Positions 14,852 to 23,518 of a DNA stretch of 37,509 bases are shown here, piece by piece (the first letter of the stretch is position 1; every line of letters starts with the position of its first letter). The stretch comes from Acidobacteriota bacterium (lineage in GTDB: Bacteria > Acidobacteriota > Thermoanaerobaculia > Gp7-AA8): NCBI GenBank assembly GCA_021325515.1, contig JAJPHC010000059.1, forward strand, positions 1 through 37,509, written 5' to 3'. The notes under the pieces are model-generated. The model saw nothing but the letters and a program-made list of their open reading frames with translations. It ran no database searches and had not been told where the DNA came from. The translations under genes were made by a program, and so were the position numbers.

Positions 14852-17332
14852 GTGACGATCGCCCCCGGCACACGCCTCGGACGCTATGAAATCCACGACT
14901 CGATTGGATCGGGCGGCATGGGCGAGGTGTATCGCGCGACGGATGCCACGTTGCGGCGCGACGTCGCGCTGAAGATTCTCCCCTCCTCACTGATCAACGA
15001 TCGGACGCGCCTGCTGCGCTTCGAACAGGAGGCGCGCGCCACCGCGGCACTGCGCCATCCGAACATCGTCACGATTCACGACTTCGGCACGTCGGACTCG
15101 ACTCCGTTTCTCGTCACGGAGCTGCTCGAGGGAGAGCCGCTGTCCGACATCCTTCTGCGCGGCCCGGTGCCGCTGCGCCGCGCGCTCGCCTGGGCGCTGC
15201 AGATGCTGCGCGGCATCGCCGCGGCGCATGCTCGCGGCATCATCCATCGCGATCTGAAGCCTGCGAATCTCTTCATCCTCCACGATGGGTCGCTGAAGAT
15301 TCTGGACTTTGGTCTCGCCCGAGTCGCCATCGAAATGAATCCTCTTTCCGGAGACTCGCCGACCGCGCGGCTGTCCGAAGACGGAATGGTGTTCGGCACG
15401 ATCGGCTACATGTCGCCGGAACAGGTGCGCGGAGAGCGCGCCGACGCGCGGAGCGACATCTTCAGCTTCGCAGTCGTGCTGCAGGAGATGCTCACCGGCC
15501 GCACGCCCTTCGCGCGCGAGACGACGGCGGAGACGATCAGCGCGATTCTTCGCGATGAGCCGCAGAAGCTCGACTCGCCGCCGTTTCCCGCGGCGCTCGC
15601 GAAGACGCTCCAGCATTGCCTCGAGAAGAATCCGGAAACGCGCTTTCACTCCGCGCACGATCTCGCGCTGCATCTCGAGATGATCGAGATCGCAGGATCG
15701 GGCGCGACGCCGGCGATCTCGATCGCCGATGCAGCGCCGCTGCTGCCGAAGATCGCGCAGGTGACGTTCCGCCGCGGCGATGTCGCGCAGGCGCGATTCG
15801 CACCGGATGGAAGCGTCCTGTACGGCGCGGCGTGGAACGACCGGCCGCTGGAGATCTTCGTTTCCCATCGCGGCATCGCGGAAGCGCGTCCCCTCGGCAT
15901 CGGAGGATCGGTGCACGCCATCTCGCGCAACGGCGAGCTCGCGGTGTCACTCGGGCGCCGGCAGGACTTCGGCTTTCAGTTTTCCGGAACGCTCGCCCGT
16001 GTCGCACTCGTCGGAGGTGTACCGCGTCCGATTGCGAAGGAAGTCTACGAGGCCGACTGGTCGCCGGATGGAAAACAACTGGCGATCGTGCGGCGGTCGG
16101 AGCGCGGATTCCAAATCGAATATCCGATCGGACATCGCATCTACGAATCGGCCTCGTGGATCAGCGATCTCCGCTTCTCTCCCAACGGACGCGAGCTCGC
16201 GTTCCTCGAGCATCCGTTCGTCGGAGACAACTACGGCTTCGTCAATGTCGTCGATCTCGATGGGCGCGCGGAGCGCCTCACCGAGGATCACTACATCGCG
16301 TGGGGACTTTCGTGGCATCCGCCGAGTGGCGAGATCTGGTACAGCGGAGCGCCGAAGCATGACGAGGGACGCAACATTTCCATCTATGCGGTGGCGCGCG
16401 GAAGACAGCCGCGCGAGGTCTTCTCCACGCTCGGCGCGGTGCTCGTGCACGACATTGCGCCGGACGGCACGGCGCTCGTGGCGCAGCAGACGCCGCGGCG
16501 CTACGTCGTCAGCCACACCGCGGGAGAGGAGAACGATCGCGATCTCTCCTGGCAGGACTGGTCGTTCCCGATGCGGCTCTCGAGCGACGGCAGGACGCTG
16601 CTCTTCGAAGAGCAGGGCGTGGCCAGCGGAGGGAGGAATACGTTCTACCTCCGCGGCACGGATGGCGGGCCCGCGGTGCGTCTCGATGAAGGGCGCGGAC
16701 GTGATTTGTCGAGCGATGGCGAGCATGTGCTCGCGTTGACGAATGACTCGCCGGCGAAGTTGATGATGGTGCCGACCGGTGCGGGCGAGGTGCACGAGAT
16801 CCCGCTGCGCGGAGTCGATCACATCTGGACCGCGAGGTTCATCGATCGCGATCAGTCGATCATGATCTTCGGCTCGCGCGCGGAGGAGGGAACGCGCATC
16901 TGGCGCGTCGCAGTCGAAGGAGGCGAGCCGCGGCCGCTGAGCGAGCCGGTGATCGGCTCATGGTTCTACCTCGCGATCTCGCCGGACGGCCGCCGCATCG
17001 CAACGACGGACATGAATCAGATGCCGTTCATCTGGTCGCTCGAAGAGCAGACCGCGCCGGAACGAATCGCAGGAACGGGCGCCGGCGATCTGCCGGTGCA
17101 CTGGCCCGGCGAGCAGACGATCTTCGTCTGCAGGCCGAACGAAAAGCAGAGCGACGTATACGCAGTCGATCTCGCGACAGGCGAGCGGACATTTGTCCGC
17201 ACCCTCCGCCCGCCGGATGCAGCGGGCGTGCAGGGCGTCTTCCCGATCCATTTCGCGAGCGGCAGCGAGAGCTGGGTATTCGGCTACAAGCTGCTGCTCA
17301 CGAATCTGTTCACGGTCAGCGGACTGCGTTAG
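14852..17332 (+). CDS. Ser/Thr protein kinase fused to a WD40/PD40-like beta-propeller
   Basis: A protein of 826 aa from the GTG at 14852, chosen because the N-terminus then reads TIAPGTRLGRYEI, as is typical of these kinases. The frame is open far upstream inside the previous gene. Kinase domain about 11-270: SGGMGEVYRA, lysine K41 (VALKIL), HRDLKPAN (D134, N139), DFG (D152), SPEQ. All catalytic residues are present. From about 290 on there are propeller-blade motifs: DWSPDGKQLAIV, LRFSPNGRELAFLE, LAISPDGRRIATTD. I see no membrane helix between the two parts, unlike many kinases of this architecture, so it may be cytosolic. It ends directly against the convergent lipoprotein gene with no spacer. 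Confidence 0.92.
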   Translation: MTIAPGTRLGRYEIHDSIGSGGMGEVYRATDATLRRDVALKILPSSLINDRTRLLRFEQEARATAALRHPNIVTIHDFGTSDSTPFLVTELLEGEPLSDILLRGPVPLRRALAWALQMLRGIAAAHARGIIHRDLKPANLFILHDGSLKILDFGLARVAIEMNPLSGDSPTARLSEDGMVFGTIGYMSPEQVRGERADARSDIFSFAVVLQEMLTGRTPFARETTAETISAILRDEPQKLDSPPFPAALAKTLQHCLEKNPETRFHSAHDLALHLEMIEIAGSGATPAISIADAAPLLPKIAQVTFRRGDVAQARFAPDGSVLYGAAWNDRPLEIFVSHRGIAEARPLGIGGSVHAISRNGELAVSLGRRQDFGFQFSGTLARVALVGGVPRPIAKEVYEADWSPDGKQLAIVRRSERGFQIEYPIGHRIYESASWISDLRFSPNGRELAFLEHPFVGDNYGFVNVVDLDGRAERLTEDHYIAWGLSWHPPSGEIWYSGAPKHDEGRNISIYAVARGRQPREVFSTLGAVLVHDIAPDGTALVAQQTPRRYVVSHTAGEENDRDLSWQDWSFPMRLSSDGRTLLFEEQGVASGGRNTFYLRGTDGGPAVRLDEGRGRDLSSDGEHVLALTNDSPAKLMMVPTGAGEVHEIPLRGVDHIWTARFIDRDQSIMIFGSRAEEGTRIWRVAVEGGEPRPLSEPVIGSWFYLAISPDGRRIATTDMNQMPFIWSLEEQTAPERIAGTGAGDLPVHWPGEQTIFVCRPNEKQSDVYAVDLATGERTFVRTLRPPDAAGVQGVFPIHFASGSESWVFGYKLLLTNLFTVSGLR

Positions 17333-18130
17333 CTACTTCCTGTACGTCACGTTCACGCCGAGATCATCGAGTCCCGTCTTCGACTCGGCGAGCTTCTGCA
17401 GCTTCTGGAAGTCGTACTCCCAGATCAGCGTCTTCCCTTCCCTGCGCGTGGCGTTGCTCGATACGACTTCGAACGGCGCCGTGATCTTCCACGCGACGCG
17501 CATGTTCTTGAACGCGTCGTTCATCAGCTTCTCGGTGTCGGCGTCGAGCTTCGGGCCCTGCTCTCCCGCCTCGGACTTCACTTTGTCGGCGGGGTTCTGC
17601 GGCTTCGTGTGGATCGTGATCGTCTTCGCGGTCTCCGAGACTTCCAGTCCCTGGAACGGCGAATCGATGACCGATTTCTTCGTCGGATCGCCGGCGCCTT
17701 CGCCTTCCTTCTTCGAATTGAGCTTCACGTTGACGAGACTCGCCAGCTTGTCGAACGCGAACTTCATCGTCGTCGTCATGCCGAATTCCTTCTCGTCCAC
17801 TTTGACGCCGAGAAGCTTCACACCGGGAGGCAGTCCACCCTCCACTTCCTTCTTCGGATCTTCGCTCGTGCTCTCCGACTTCTTCGCGTTCTTCTTGAAG
17901 TCGGCTTTCACGGCTGCGATCTCCTCCTTCGTGAGCGGGCTCTTGTCCCCGCCCATCTCCTTCTGCACCTTGGCCATGATCATGACCATCGGCTCCATGT
18001 CGACGCCGAGCTTGAAGTCGGCGGTGCCGGACATGTCCTTCTCGAGAACGATCGACTGCTCGATCTCAAAACAGCCGGTGGCGAAAAGAGAGAGCAGCGC
18101 AACGGCGAAGACCTTGCGGGTGCGAATCAT
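17333..18130 (-). CDS. Putative lipoprotein of unknown function
   Basis: A protein of 265 aa. The N-terminus (RTRKVFAVALLSLFATGC) is a lipoprotein signal with lipobox FATGC, so the mature protein starts at Cys20 and is membrane-anchored. The mature part is rich in Lys and Glu, with a low-complexity acidic/basic stretch (KKNAKKSESTSEDPKKE). It begins FEIEQSIVLEKDMSGTADF, a beta-rich start like that of LppM-type lipoproteins, but I would not name a family. An AAGGAG ribosome site lies 7 nt before the ATG at 18130. The stop codon abuts the kinase stop: the palindrome TAGCTA supplies both. Confidence 0.75.
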   Translation of the reverse strand: MIRTRKVFAVALLSLFATGCFEIEQSIVLEKDMSGTADFKLGVDMEPMVMIMAKVQKEMGGDKSPLTKEEIAAVKADFKKNAKKSESTSEDPKKEVEGGLPPGVKLLGVKVDEKEFGMTTTMKFAFDKLASLVNVKLNSKKEGEGAGDPTKKSVIDSPFQGLEVSETAKTITIHTKPQNPADKVKSEAGEQGPKLDADTEKLMNDAFKNMRVAWKITAPFEVVSSNATRREGKTLIWEYDFQKLQKLAESKTGLDDLGVNVTYRK

Positions 18131-18229
18131 CGGATTCTCCTTGTGCGCTAGAGAGTACGACCTCCCATCCCTGTTTGAAAAGGGCGCCGCGACGCTGGAG
18201 CGCTCTGCAGGCGCGCGATCGCGCCGTGG

Positions 18230-18235
18230 GATAAT
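18230..18235 (+). promoter_or_regulatory. Candidate extended -10 box (TGGGATAAT) of the GGDEF sensor gene
   Basis: GATAAT preceded by TG one base away gives an extended -10 pattern. It ends 18 nt before the ATG at 18254, so the leader would be about 12 nt. The rest of 18131-18253, between divergent genes, shows only the ribosome site of the lipoprotein gene on the minus strand. Confidence 0.4.
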
Positions 18236-18253
18236 CCTCCCAGCAGGTCCTCA

Positions 18254-21163
18254 ATGCGCCGGGGCAGCATCATGCTGTTTGCGATTCTTGCTCTGTATGC
18301 AGGACAGCTCTTCCCCGCCGCTCCCGAGAAATACATCCGCCAGTACATTCACAGCGAGTGGCAGGATCAATTGCCGCACGGAACCATCCTCTCGCTCGCG
18401 CAATCGCATGACGGCTACATCTGGCTCGGCACCTACGAAGGTCTGGCGCGGTTCAACGGCAGCGAGTTCATGCTCTTCGACAAGAGCAACACGAATCTCG
18501 AGGTCGCCTCGGTCGCCGCGCTGCTCGAGGACTCCGAGAGCAGCCTCTGGGTCGGGACCGTCAACGGCGGCCTCTATCGCTTCGATCGCGGCGTGATGAC
18601 TCGCGTCAAAGCTGCAGGCGTCGGCGCCGGCATCCATGCGCTCGCACAGGACAGTGAGAAGGCCATCTGGGTTGCGAGCGATCTCGGGGTCGCGCGCATT
18701 CGCCGCGACGGGAAGGCGCTTCCCCTTCCGCTCGGCGCACCACGCAACGCCGTCCGCTGGGTCACCGCGATCGGCGACGACGTCTGGCTCACCTCGGAAG
18801 GCGAAGGACTCTTCCGTTTCAGCGCCGGCAAGTTCACCCGATACACGACGGCCGACGGCCTTTCGAGCAACATCACCTTCGATGTGGTGCCATCGAGCAT
18901 CGGCCTTCTCGTCGGCACCGATCGCCACGGCATCGACGTCTTCTCCCGCGGCAGGTTCGGCCGGCCTCCGTTCGCAGCAGAGCTCGAGAACACGACCGTC
19001 ACGCATCTCACCGCAGGACGCGATGGCAGCGTCTGGTTCACCACCGACCTCAAAGGCCTCTGCCACTTCACCGGGGACCGGCTCGACTGCGACACGCTGA
19101 CGCTGCCGGGAACATCGGACATCTTCCGCTCGATGCTGGCCGACCGCGAAGGCAACGTATGGTTAGGCGGGACTAACACAGGGCTGCACCGCCTGACGAA
19201 CGGCAAGCTGACGCCCACCACGTCGGACAGCGCCGGCAACTCCGCACGCGCGGTGACCGAAGCGCGGGATGGAACGATCTGGGCGGGGATGGATGGAGGA
19301 GGATTGCAGCGCGTCCGGGACGGCCGGCTGCTTCCCGACCCATCGATCAGCCTGCCGAGCGGCACCGTGCGCGCGGTCATCGCCGCACGCGACGGCTCGC
19401 TCTGGATCGGCGGCTTCGCGGGACTCACGCACATCGTCAATGGCAAGGCCGCCAACTACGGCGTGAACGATGGGCTGTCGTCGACCTACGTCTACGCACT
19501 CGAAGAAGATGCGGACGGCTCGATCTGGATCGGCACCACGCGCGGCGTATGCCGCTATCGCGACGGGAAGATCATCGCGTATCCATCCGACGACTGGGCC
19601 GATGTCCGCGGTCTGCATCGCGACCGCTCCGGCAGACTGTGGGTCGCGACGCGCAGCGGTCTGCGCTGCCTCGATGCCGATCGCGTCGTTCCCTGCGGCG
19701 CGGGGCTCCTCCCCTTCACCACGATCTTCTCCTTCTACGAAGACGGCGACGGCACGCTCTGGATCGGCACCAATCGCGGGCTCGTTCGCCTCCGCCGCGA
19801 ACGGATGTCGGTGTACACGACGAAGGATGGGATGTTCGACGACATCTCCTTCGCGATTCTCGACGATGGCCGCGGCTCGTTCTGGCTGTCGTCGAACAAG
19901 GGAATCGCCCGCGTGAGCAAGAGCGACTTCGATGCGTACGATGAGCGGAGGATCCCTTCGATCCGCTACCGCGCGTTCGACAAGTCGGACGGCATGCCTT
20001 CCACCCAGTGCAATGGCGCCTCGCAGCCGGCAGGATGGAAGGCGCGCGACGGGCGCTTGTGGTTCCCCACCGGACGCGGGCTCGTCACGATCGATCCGTC
20101 GCGGCTGGAGAGCAACCCGATCGAGCCGCCGCTCTCGATCGAACAGATTCTCGTCAACCGGCGCGTCACTCCTGCCGCCGCGCTGGCCAAGCTCGCATCG
20201 GGCTCGCGCGATCTCGAGTTCCATTACGCGGCACTCACCTTCATCACTCCGGAGAAGACGAAGTTCCGCTACATGCTCGACGGCTACGACAAAGGCTGGA
20301 TCGACGCCGGCAATCGCCGCGCGGCGTTCTACACGAATGTGCCCGCCGGCCATTACGAGTTTCGCGTGATCGCCGCCAACAGCGACGGCGTCTGGAACAG
20401 CCGCGGCTCATCCGTGACCTTGAACATCGCGCCGCATTTCTATGAGACCTGGTGGTTCCAGTCGCTCGCCGTCCTCGCCTTCCTCGGCACGCTCGCGCTC
20501 GCGCACAAGGTCCGGACGTGGAAGCTGAAAGAGAATGAGAAGCGGCTCGTCGCCCTCGTCGCGCGCAAGACGGAAGAACTGCGCAATGCGAATGTCGCGC
20601 TGGAGAAACTGGCGACGACCGATCCGCTGACACAGGTCGCGAATCGCCGCTCCTTCCAGACCGCGCTCTCGCGCATGTGGGCCGATCACGTCCGCTCCTG
20701 CGAGCCGCTGGGCGCGATCCTCTGCGATGTCGATTTCTTCAAGCGCTACAACGACACCTATGGACATCAGGCCGGCGACAACGCGCTGGTGCAGGTGGCA
20801 AACGTGCTCGCGGCGGAAGCCAGACGCTCGACGGATGTCGTTGCGCGATTCGGCGGCGAAGAGTTCATCATCCTCCTCGGCCATACTTCGCTGGATGACG
20901 CGGCGGCGATCGCGCAGAGGATCGTCGAAGCGGTGCGCGAACTACGCCTGCCGCACTCGGCCTCCGACACGGCACCGTACGTCACGGTGAGTCTCGGCGT
21001 TGCGGCCTTCGTCCCCGACATCGACGTCGTCCCCGAGGAGTTGGTTCGCGAAGCCGATGAGGCGCTCTACTGGGCGAAGGAGCACGGCCGCAACAACTAC
21101 GCGACGACGAAGGAGTGCGGCATCATCACGCCGGACCAGCAGCGAGGACGTCTCATCCGCTAA
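18254..21163 (+). CDS. Propeller-sensor transmembrane diguanylate cyclase (GGDEF)
   Basis: Makes cyclic di-GMP. The protein is 969 aa: a signal sequence (SIMLFAILALYAGQLFPAA), then a long extracytoplasmic double propeller of 'two-component regulator propeller' blades (repeats such as DGYIWLGTYEGLARF, SSLWVGTVNGGLYRF, GSIWIGTTRGVCRY). A Y_Y_Y-type Ig domain (about 640-725: FRYMLDGYDKGWIDAG) follows, then a membrane helix (about 735-757), a short coiled linker and the GGDEF domain. The active site reads GGEEF (867-871), with DVDFFKRYNDTYGHQAGD upstream. The inhibitory site RSTD stands exactly five residues before GGEEF, so product feedback is expected. Such propeller heads are better known on hybrid histidine kinases. 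It ends overlapping by 4 bp the convergent gene at 21160. Confidence 0.94.
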   Translation: MRRGSIMLFAILALYAGQLFPAAPEKYIRQYIHSEWQDQLPHGTILSLAQSHDGYIWLGTYEGLARFNGSEFMLFDKSNTNLEVASVAALLEDSESSLWVGTVNGGLYRFDRGVMTRVKAAGVGAGIHALAQDSEKAIWVASDLGVARIRRDGKALPLPLGAPRNAVRWVTAIGDDVWLTSEGEGLFRFSAGKFTRYTTADGLSSNITFDVVPSSIGLLVGTDRHGIDVFSRGRFGRPPFAAELENTTVTHLTAGRDGSVWFTTDLKGLCHFTGDRLDCDTLTLPGTSDIFRSMLADREGNVWLGGTNTGLHRLTNGKLTPTTSDSAGNSARAVTEARDGTIWAGMDGGGLQRVRDGRLLPDPSISLPSGTVRAVIAARDGSLWIGGFAGLTHIVNGKAANYGVNDGLSSTYVYALEEDADGSIWIGTTRGVCRYRDGKIIAYPSDDWADVRGLHRDRSGRLWVATRSGLRCLDADRVVPCGAGLLPFTTIFSFYEDGDGTLWIGTNRGLVRLRRERMSVYTTKDGMFDDISFAILDDGRGSFWLSSNKGIARVSKSDFDAYDERRIPSIRYRAFDKSDGMPSTQCNGASQPAGWKARDGRLWFPTGRGLVTIDPSRLESNPIEPPLSIEQILVNRRVTPAAALAKLASGSRDLEFHYAALTFITPEKTKFRYMLDGYDKGWIDAGNRRAAFYTNVPAGHYEFRVIAANSDGVWNSRGSSVTLNIAPHFYETWWFQSLAVLAFLGTLALAHKVRTWKLKENEKRLVALVARKTEELRNANVALEKLATTDPLTQVANRRSFQTALSRMWADHVRSCEPLGAILCDVDFFKRYNDTYGHQAGDNALVQVANVLAAEARRSTDVVARFGGEEFIILLGHTSLDDAAAIAQRIVEAVRELRLPHSASDTAPYVTVSLGVAAFVPDIDVVPEELVREADEALYWAKEHGRNNYATTKECGIITPDQQRGRLIR

Positions 21164-22026
21164 TCGGTGAGACTCAGCAGAATCCCGACGATCAGCGCCT
21201 TGTCGTACTTGAACCCATCCTTCTCGCCCGAAACGTATTTCACGATCGGCGTGAACTTTCCGGCCAGCGGCAGGCCGACACCGGCGTCGATCTTTCCCGT
21301 CAGCTCGTGGTGATAGGTCGCGCTCAGATTCGCGACGACGCGCAGCGGCAGCTTCGAGTTTTCGAAGATGATGTTGTCGGCCTCGAACGTCGACGTCAGC
21401 TTGTGCGCGACGATCTTCTCCGGCAACGCGACATCGCCGCGCGTCCGCAGCGGATGGTAATAGCTCAATGTGAAATGCGGCGGCGACTGCAGCGTCTTCG
21501 TCACCTTCACCTTGCACTCCGGATGCTTCGCGCGCTCCTCGGCCGTCAGCGTGAGACAGGGGCTGTCTGCGGGAAACTGATCGACGGGAATCGTCACCTT
21601 CTTCGAGACCCAGTCGCTGAACAGGCGCGGCACGTACTCGATCGTGACGCCGGCGAGGATCTGATTGACCTTCTCGAGCTTCGCATCCTGTTCGAATTGT
21701 CCGTTCTTGCCGAGCATGCGGAGGAATCCGCTCCAGCGCGGATAGCCCGCGTTCATCTCGACGAGACCGGCGCCCGCGGAGAACTCGACCTGATCCGGTT
21801 TGTCCGCCTTGCTGTTCCACGCGCCGTCGATGCCGTACGTCGCGCCGGGCGACCACTGCGCGACTGGCTTGCCGAACGCTGTCACGTACTCACCCTTCGC
21901 CGTCGCGCCGATGCCGCCGTCTTCGTAACCGACGACGACTTTCACGGGATCGGTCAGCAGCGTCTTCTCCTGCGCTGCGATCGTGTTCGCCAGCAGCACG
22001 AGCGCGAGCCAGCGCAGCGATCTCAC
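21160..22026 (-). CDS. Exported protein of unknown function, probably outer-membrane beta-barrel
   Basis: From the GTG at 22026 the protein is 288 aa. It begins with a short signal peptide (RSLRWLALVLLANTIAAQ) and continues with alternating hydrophobic/polar strands and many aromatic strand ends (FTLSYYHPL, LRVVANLSATYHHEL, FTPIVKYVSG). The C-terminus (ALIVGILLSLTD) is strand-like but lacks a terminal Phe. A secreted or outer-membrane barrel is my inference; no family is recognised. The GTG overlaps the stop of the upstream small gene (GTGA), so the two are coupled. The frame is open up to 22476, but the part upstream of 22026 is the other reading frame of the neighbouring gene. Confidence 0.68.
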   Translation of the reverse strand: MRSLRWLALVLLANTIAAQEKTLLTDPVKVVVGYEDGGIGATAKGEYVTAFGKPVAQWSPGATYGIDGAWNSKADKPDQVEFSAGAGLVEMNAGYPRWSGFLRMLGKNGQFEQDAKLEKVNQILAGVTIEYVPRLFSDWVSKKVTIPVDQFPADSPCLTLTAEERAKHPECKVKVTKTLQSPPHFTLSYYHPLRTRGDVALPEKIVAHKLTSTFEADNIIFENSKLPLRVVANLSATYHHELTGKIDAGVGLPLAGKFTPIVKYVSGEKDGFKYDKALIVGILLSLTD

Positions 22027-22391
22027 TTGCCGCCTCCAGTGAAGTGCGCGAGATACGACTCGATGTCCCCGGCAGCCTGAGTGTCGCTCGGCGGCTTCAA
22101 CTTCGAGTAGACGAGGCCGATGAGATCCTCGATCACTTTGCAGCCGGCGATGTCGGAGGCGTAGACCTGATTCCAGCCGAAGCCGTGCTGGAGGGGGCGG
22201 CCGGAGTTGTTGAGCTGCGCTGCCCACGAGATCTGCACCTGAATGTGCTTCGTCCATGAGGCGATCGAAGTCCCCGGCTGCGGGATCTGGCCGCCGCCGA
22301 AGAGATCGGAGACCATCAGCAGCGCGACGCGCATCCGCGGAGGATCGACCGCGGAAGGCGGTGCTCCGGCACCCGATTTGTTGGAAGGCAT
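22023..22391 (-). CDS. Hypothetical protein (122 aa), coupled to the exported protein
   Basis: A protein of 122 aa with no signal peptide or membrane helix. Recognisable only by composition: a Pro/Gly-rich start, a central HIQVQISWAAQLNNSG segment and a C-terminal helix DIAGCKVIEDLIGLVYSKLK. No family is recognised. Its stop overlaps the start of the downstream gene by 4 bp (GTGA), so the pair probably works together. A -10-like TAACAT sits 6 nt before the ATG at 22391, implying a leaderless mRNA. It is divergent from the gene at 22460. Confidence 0.6.
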   Translation of the reverse strand: MPSNKSGAGAPPSAVDPPRMRVALLMVSDLFGGGQIPQPGTSIASWTKHIQVQISWAAQLNNSGRPLQHGFGWNQVYASDIAGCKVIEDLIGLVYSKLKPPSDTQAAGDIESYLAHFTGGGK

Positions 22392-22397
22392 GGCGTG

Positions 22398-22403
22398 ATG
22401 TTA
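22398..22403 (-). promoter_or_regulatory. Candidate -10 box (TAACAT) of the 122-aa gene
   Basis: On the minus strand TAACAT ends 6 nt before the ATG at 22391, spacing that would put the transcript start at the start codon. It lies in the loop of a small inverted repeat (GGCGT at 22392-22396, ACGCC at 22403-22407), which could be an operator. Confidence 0.35.
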
Positions 22404-22459
22404 CGCCCGGTTTCTCTTTGAGCGCGACAGTTGTCCAACAGCGATGAAAGGGATTCGCA

Positions 22460-23209
22460 ATGCGCACACCTCTCATCCTGGCGAGCCTGCTGTTCGCCGC
22501 GGCCGCCGCGGCTCACGATCAATCCGGCTACGGGCTCACGGTTCTGGTCGATGACTCGCCCAGGCCTGAGTATCGACACAACGGCACGACGTACGTGGAA
22601 GCGATCCGCGGCGCGAGCTACGCGCTGCGCATCACGAATCCGACTCCGTATCGCGTTGCCGTCGCGCTGTCCGTCGATGGACTCAACACGATCGACGCAA
22701 AGCACACTGACGCGCGCGGAGCGTCGAAGTGGGTGCTCGGTCCGTACGAATCGACAGTCATCTCGGGCTGGCAGGTCAGCGATCGCACGGCGCGCAGTTT
22801 CTTCTTCACCGGTGAGCGCCAGTCATACGGCGCCTTCCTCGGGAAGACCGAGAATCTCGGCGTGATCGAGGCGGCGTTCTTCCGCGAGGCTGTGCCGGTG
22901 CGGCCGCGGTTGGAGGAGTCCGCAGCGCCTGCTCCATCGGCCGGGGCGGAAGCACAACGCCGCGATCGCTTGTCCGACGATTACGCTGCGACCGGCATGG
23001 GCGAGCGCGAGCGGCACGAGGTCGAGAGCGTGGACATCCGTCTCGAGCGCGATCCGGTCGCGTCGGTCCGCATTCGATACGAGTTCACGAAGCAGCTCGT
23101 CCAGATGGGAATCCTGCCTGAGCCGTATCGCACGACGCCGCTGGACCGGCGCGAGCATGCGCGCGGATTCTCCAATTTTTGCCCCGAACAGGCACACCCC
23201 TCGCAGTAA
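22460..23209 (+). CDS. Conserved exported protein of unknown function
   Basis: A protein of 249 aa with a signal peptide (RTPLILASLLFAAAAAA). The mature part (about 25-140) is a single beta-sandwich-like domain: TTYVEAIRGASYALRITNPTP, VALSVDGLNTIDAKHTDAR, KWVLGPYESTVISGWQVS, FFFTGERQSYGAFLGKTENLGVIEAAFF. I recognise this conserved block from hypothetical proteins of several proteobacteria, but know no function. A low-complexity Ala/Pro linker leads to a C-terminal DDYAATGMGERERHEV region. A purine-rich GAAAGGGA lies about 8 nt before the ATG. It is divergent from the gene at 22391 and followed 23 bp later by the glycine-zipper gene. Confidence 0.75.
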   Translation: MRTPLILASLLFAAAAAAHDQSGYGLTVLVDDSPRPEYRHNGTTYVEAIRGASYALRITNPTPYRVAVALSVDGLNTIDAKHTDARGASKWVLGPYESTVISGWQVSDRTARSFFFTGERQSYGAFLGKTENLGVIEAAFFREAVPVRPRLEESAAPAPSAGAEAQRRDRLSDDYAATGMGERERHEVESVDIRLERDPVASVRIRYEFTKQLVQMGILPEPYRTTPLDRREHARGFSNFCPEQAHPSQ

Positions 23210-23232
23210 TTCAGGGGCAGGAGGTGCCTCAA

Positions 23233-23517
23233 ATGGCTTCTCATCTTGGAAAGAAAATACAAGCTGCAGTGCTCGCTTCGTCGCTCCTGTTGCCGGCAAG
23301 CGGAGCATTCGCAAATGACTGGTCGAAGTCGCAGAGCCGTACGAAAGGAACCGTCATCGGCGCCGTCGCCGGTGCGCTCCTCGGCGGCAAGAAGGGCGCA
23401 ATCGTAGGCGCCGCGGTCGGCAACGGCGTGCAGTACGCCCGTCACAAGACGACGCGTCACAAACGCCACTACAAATACGTCTACCGCAACGGCCACTACT
23501 ACCGCCACTACTACTAG
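23233..23517 (+). CDS. Small exported glycine-zipper protein
   Basis: A protein of 94 aa from the ATG at 23233, chosen because of a strong AGGAGGTG ribosome site 8 nt upstream; the open frame upstream overlaps the previous gene. Signal peptide (KKIQAAVLASSLLLPASGAFA), then a glycine-zipper segment GTVIGAVAGALLGGKKGAIV continuing GAAVGNG, and a basic/aromatic tail ending RNGHYYRHYY. Proteins of this type are small envelope or membrane-associated proteins; the role here is unknown. Directly downstream lies the paired 46-bp palindromic element. Confidence 0.8.
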   Translation: MASHLGKKIQAAVLASSLLLPASGAFANDWSKSQSRTKGTVIGAVAGALLGGKKGAIVGAAVGNGVQYARHKTTRHKRHYKYVYRNGHYYRHYY

Positions 23518-23518
23518 C

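Noticed and set aside
22027-22476. Long N-terminal extension of the 288-aa exported protein
   Set aside because: It lies in another frame over the 122-aa gene, which has its own start, stop and coupling; a signal peptide begins at the GTG at 22026.
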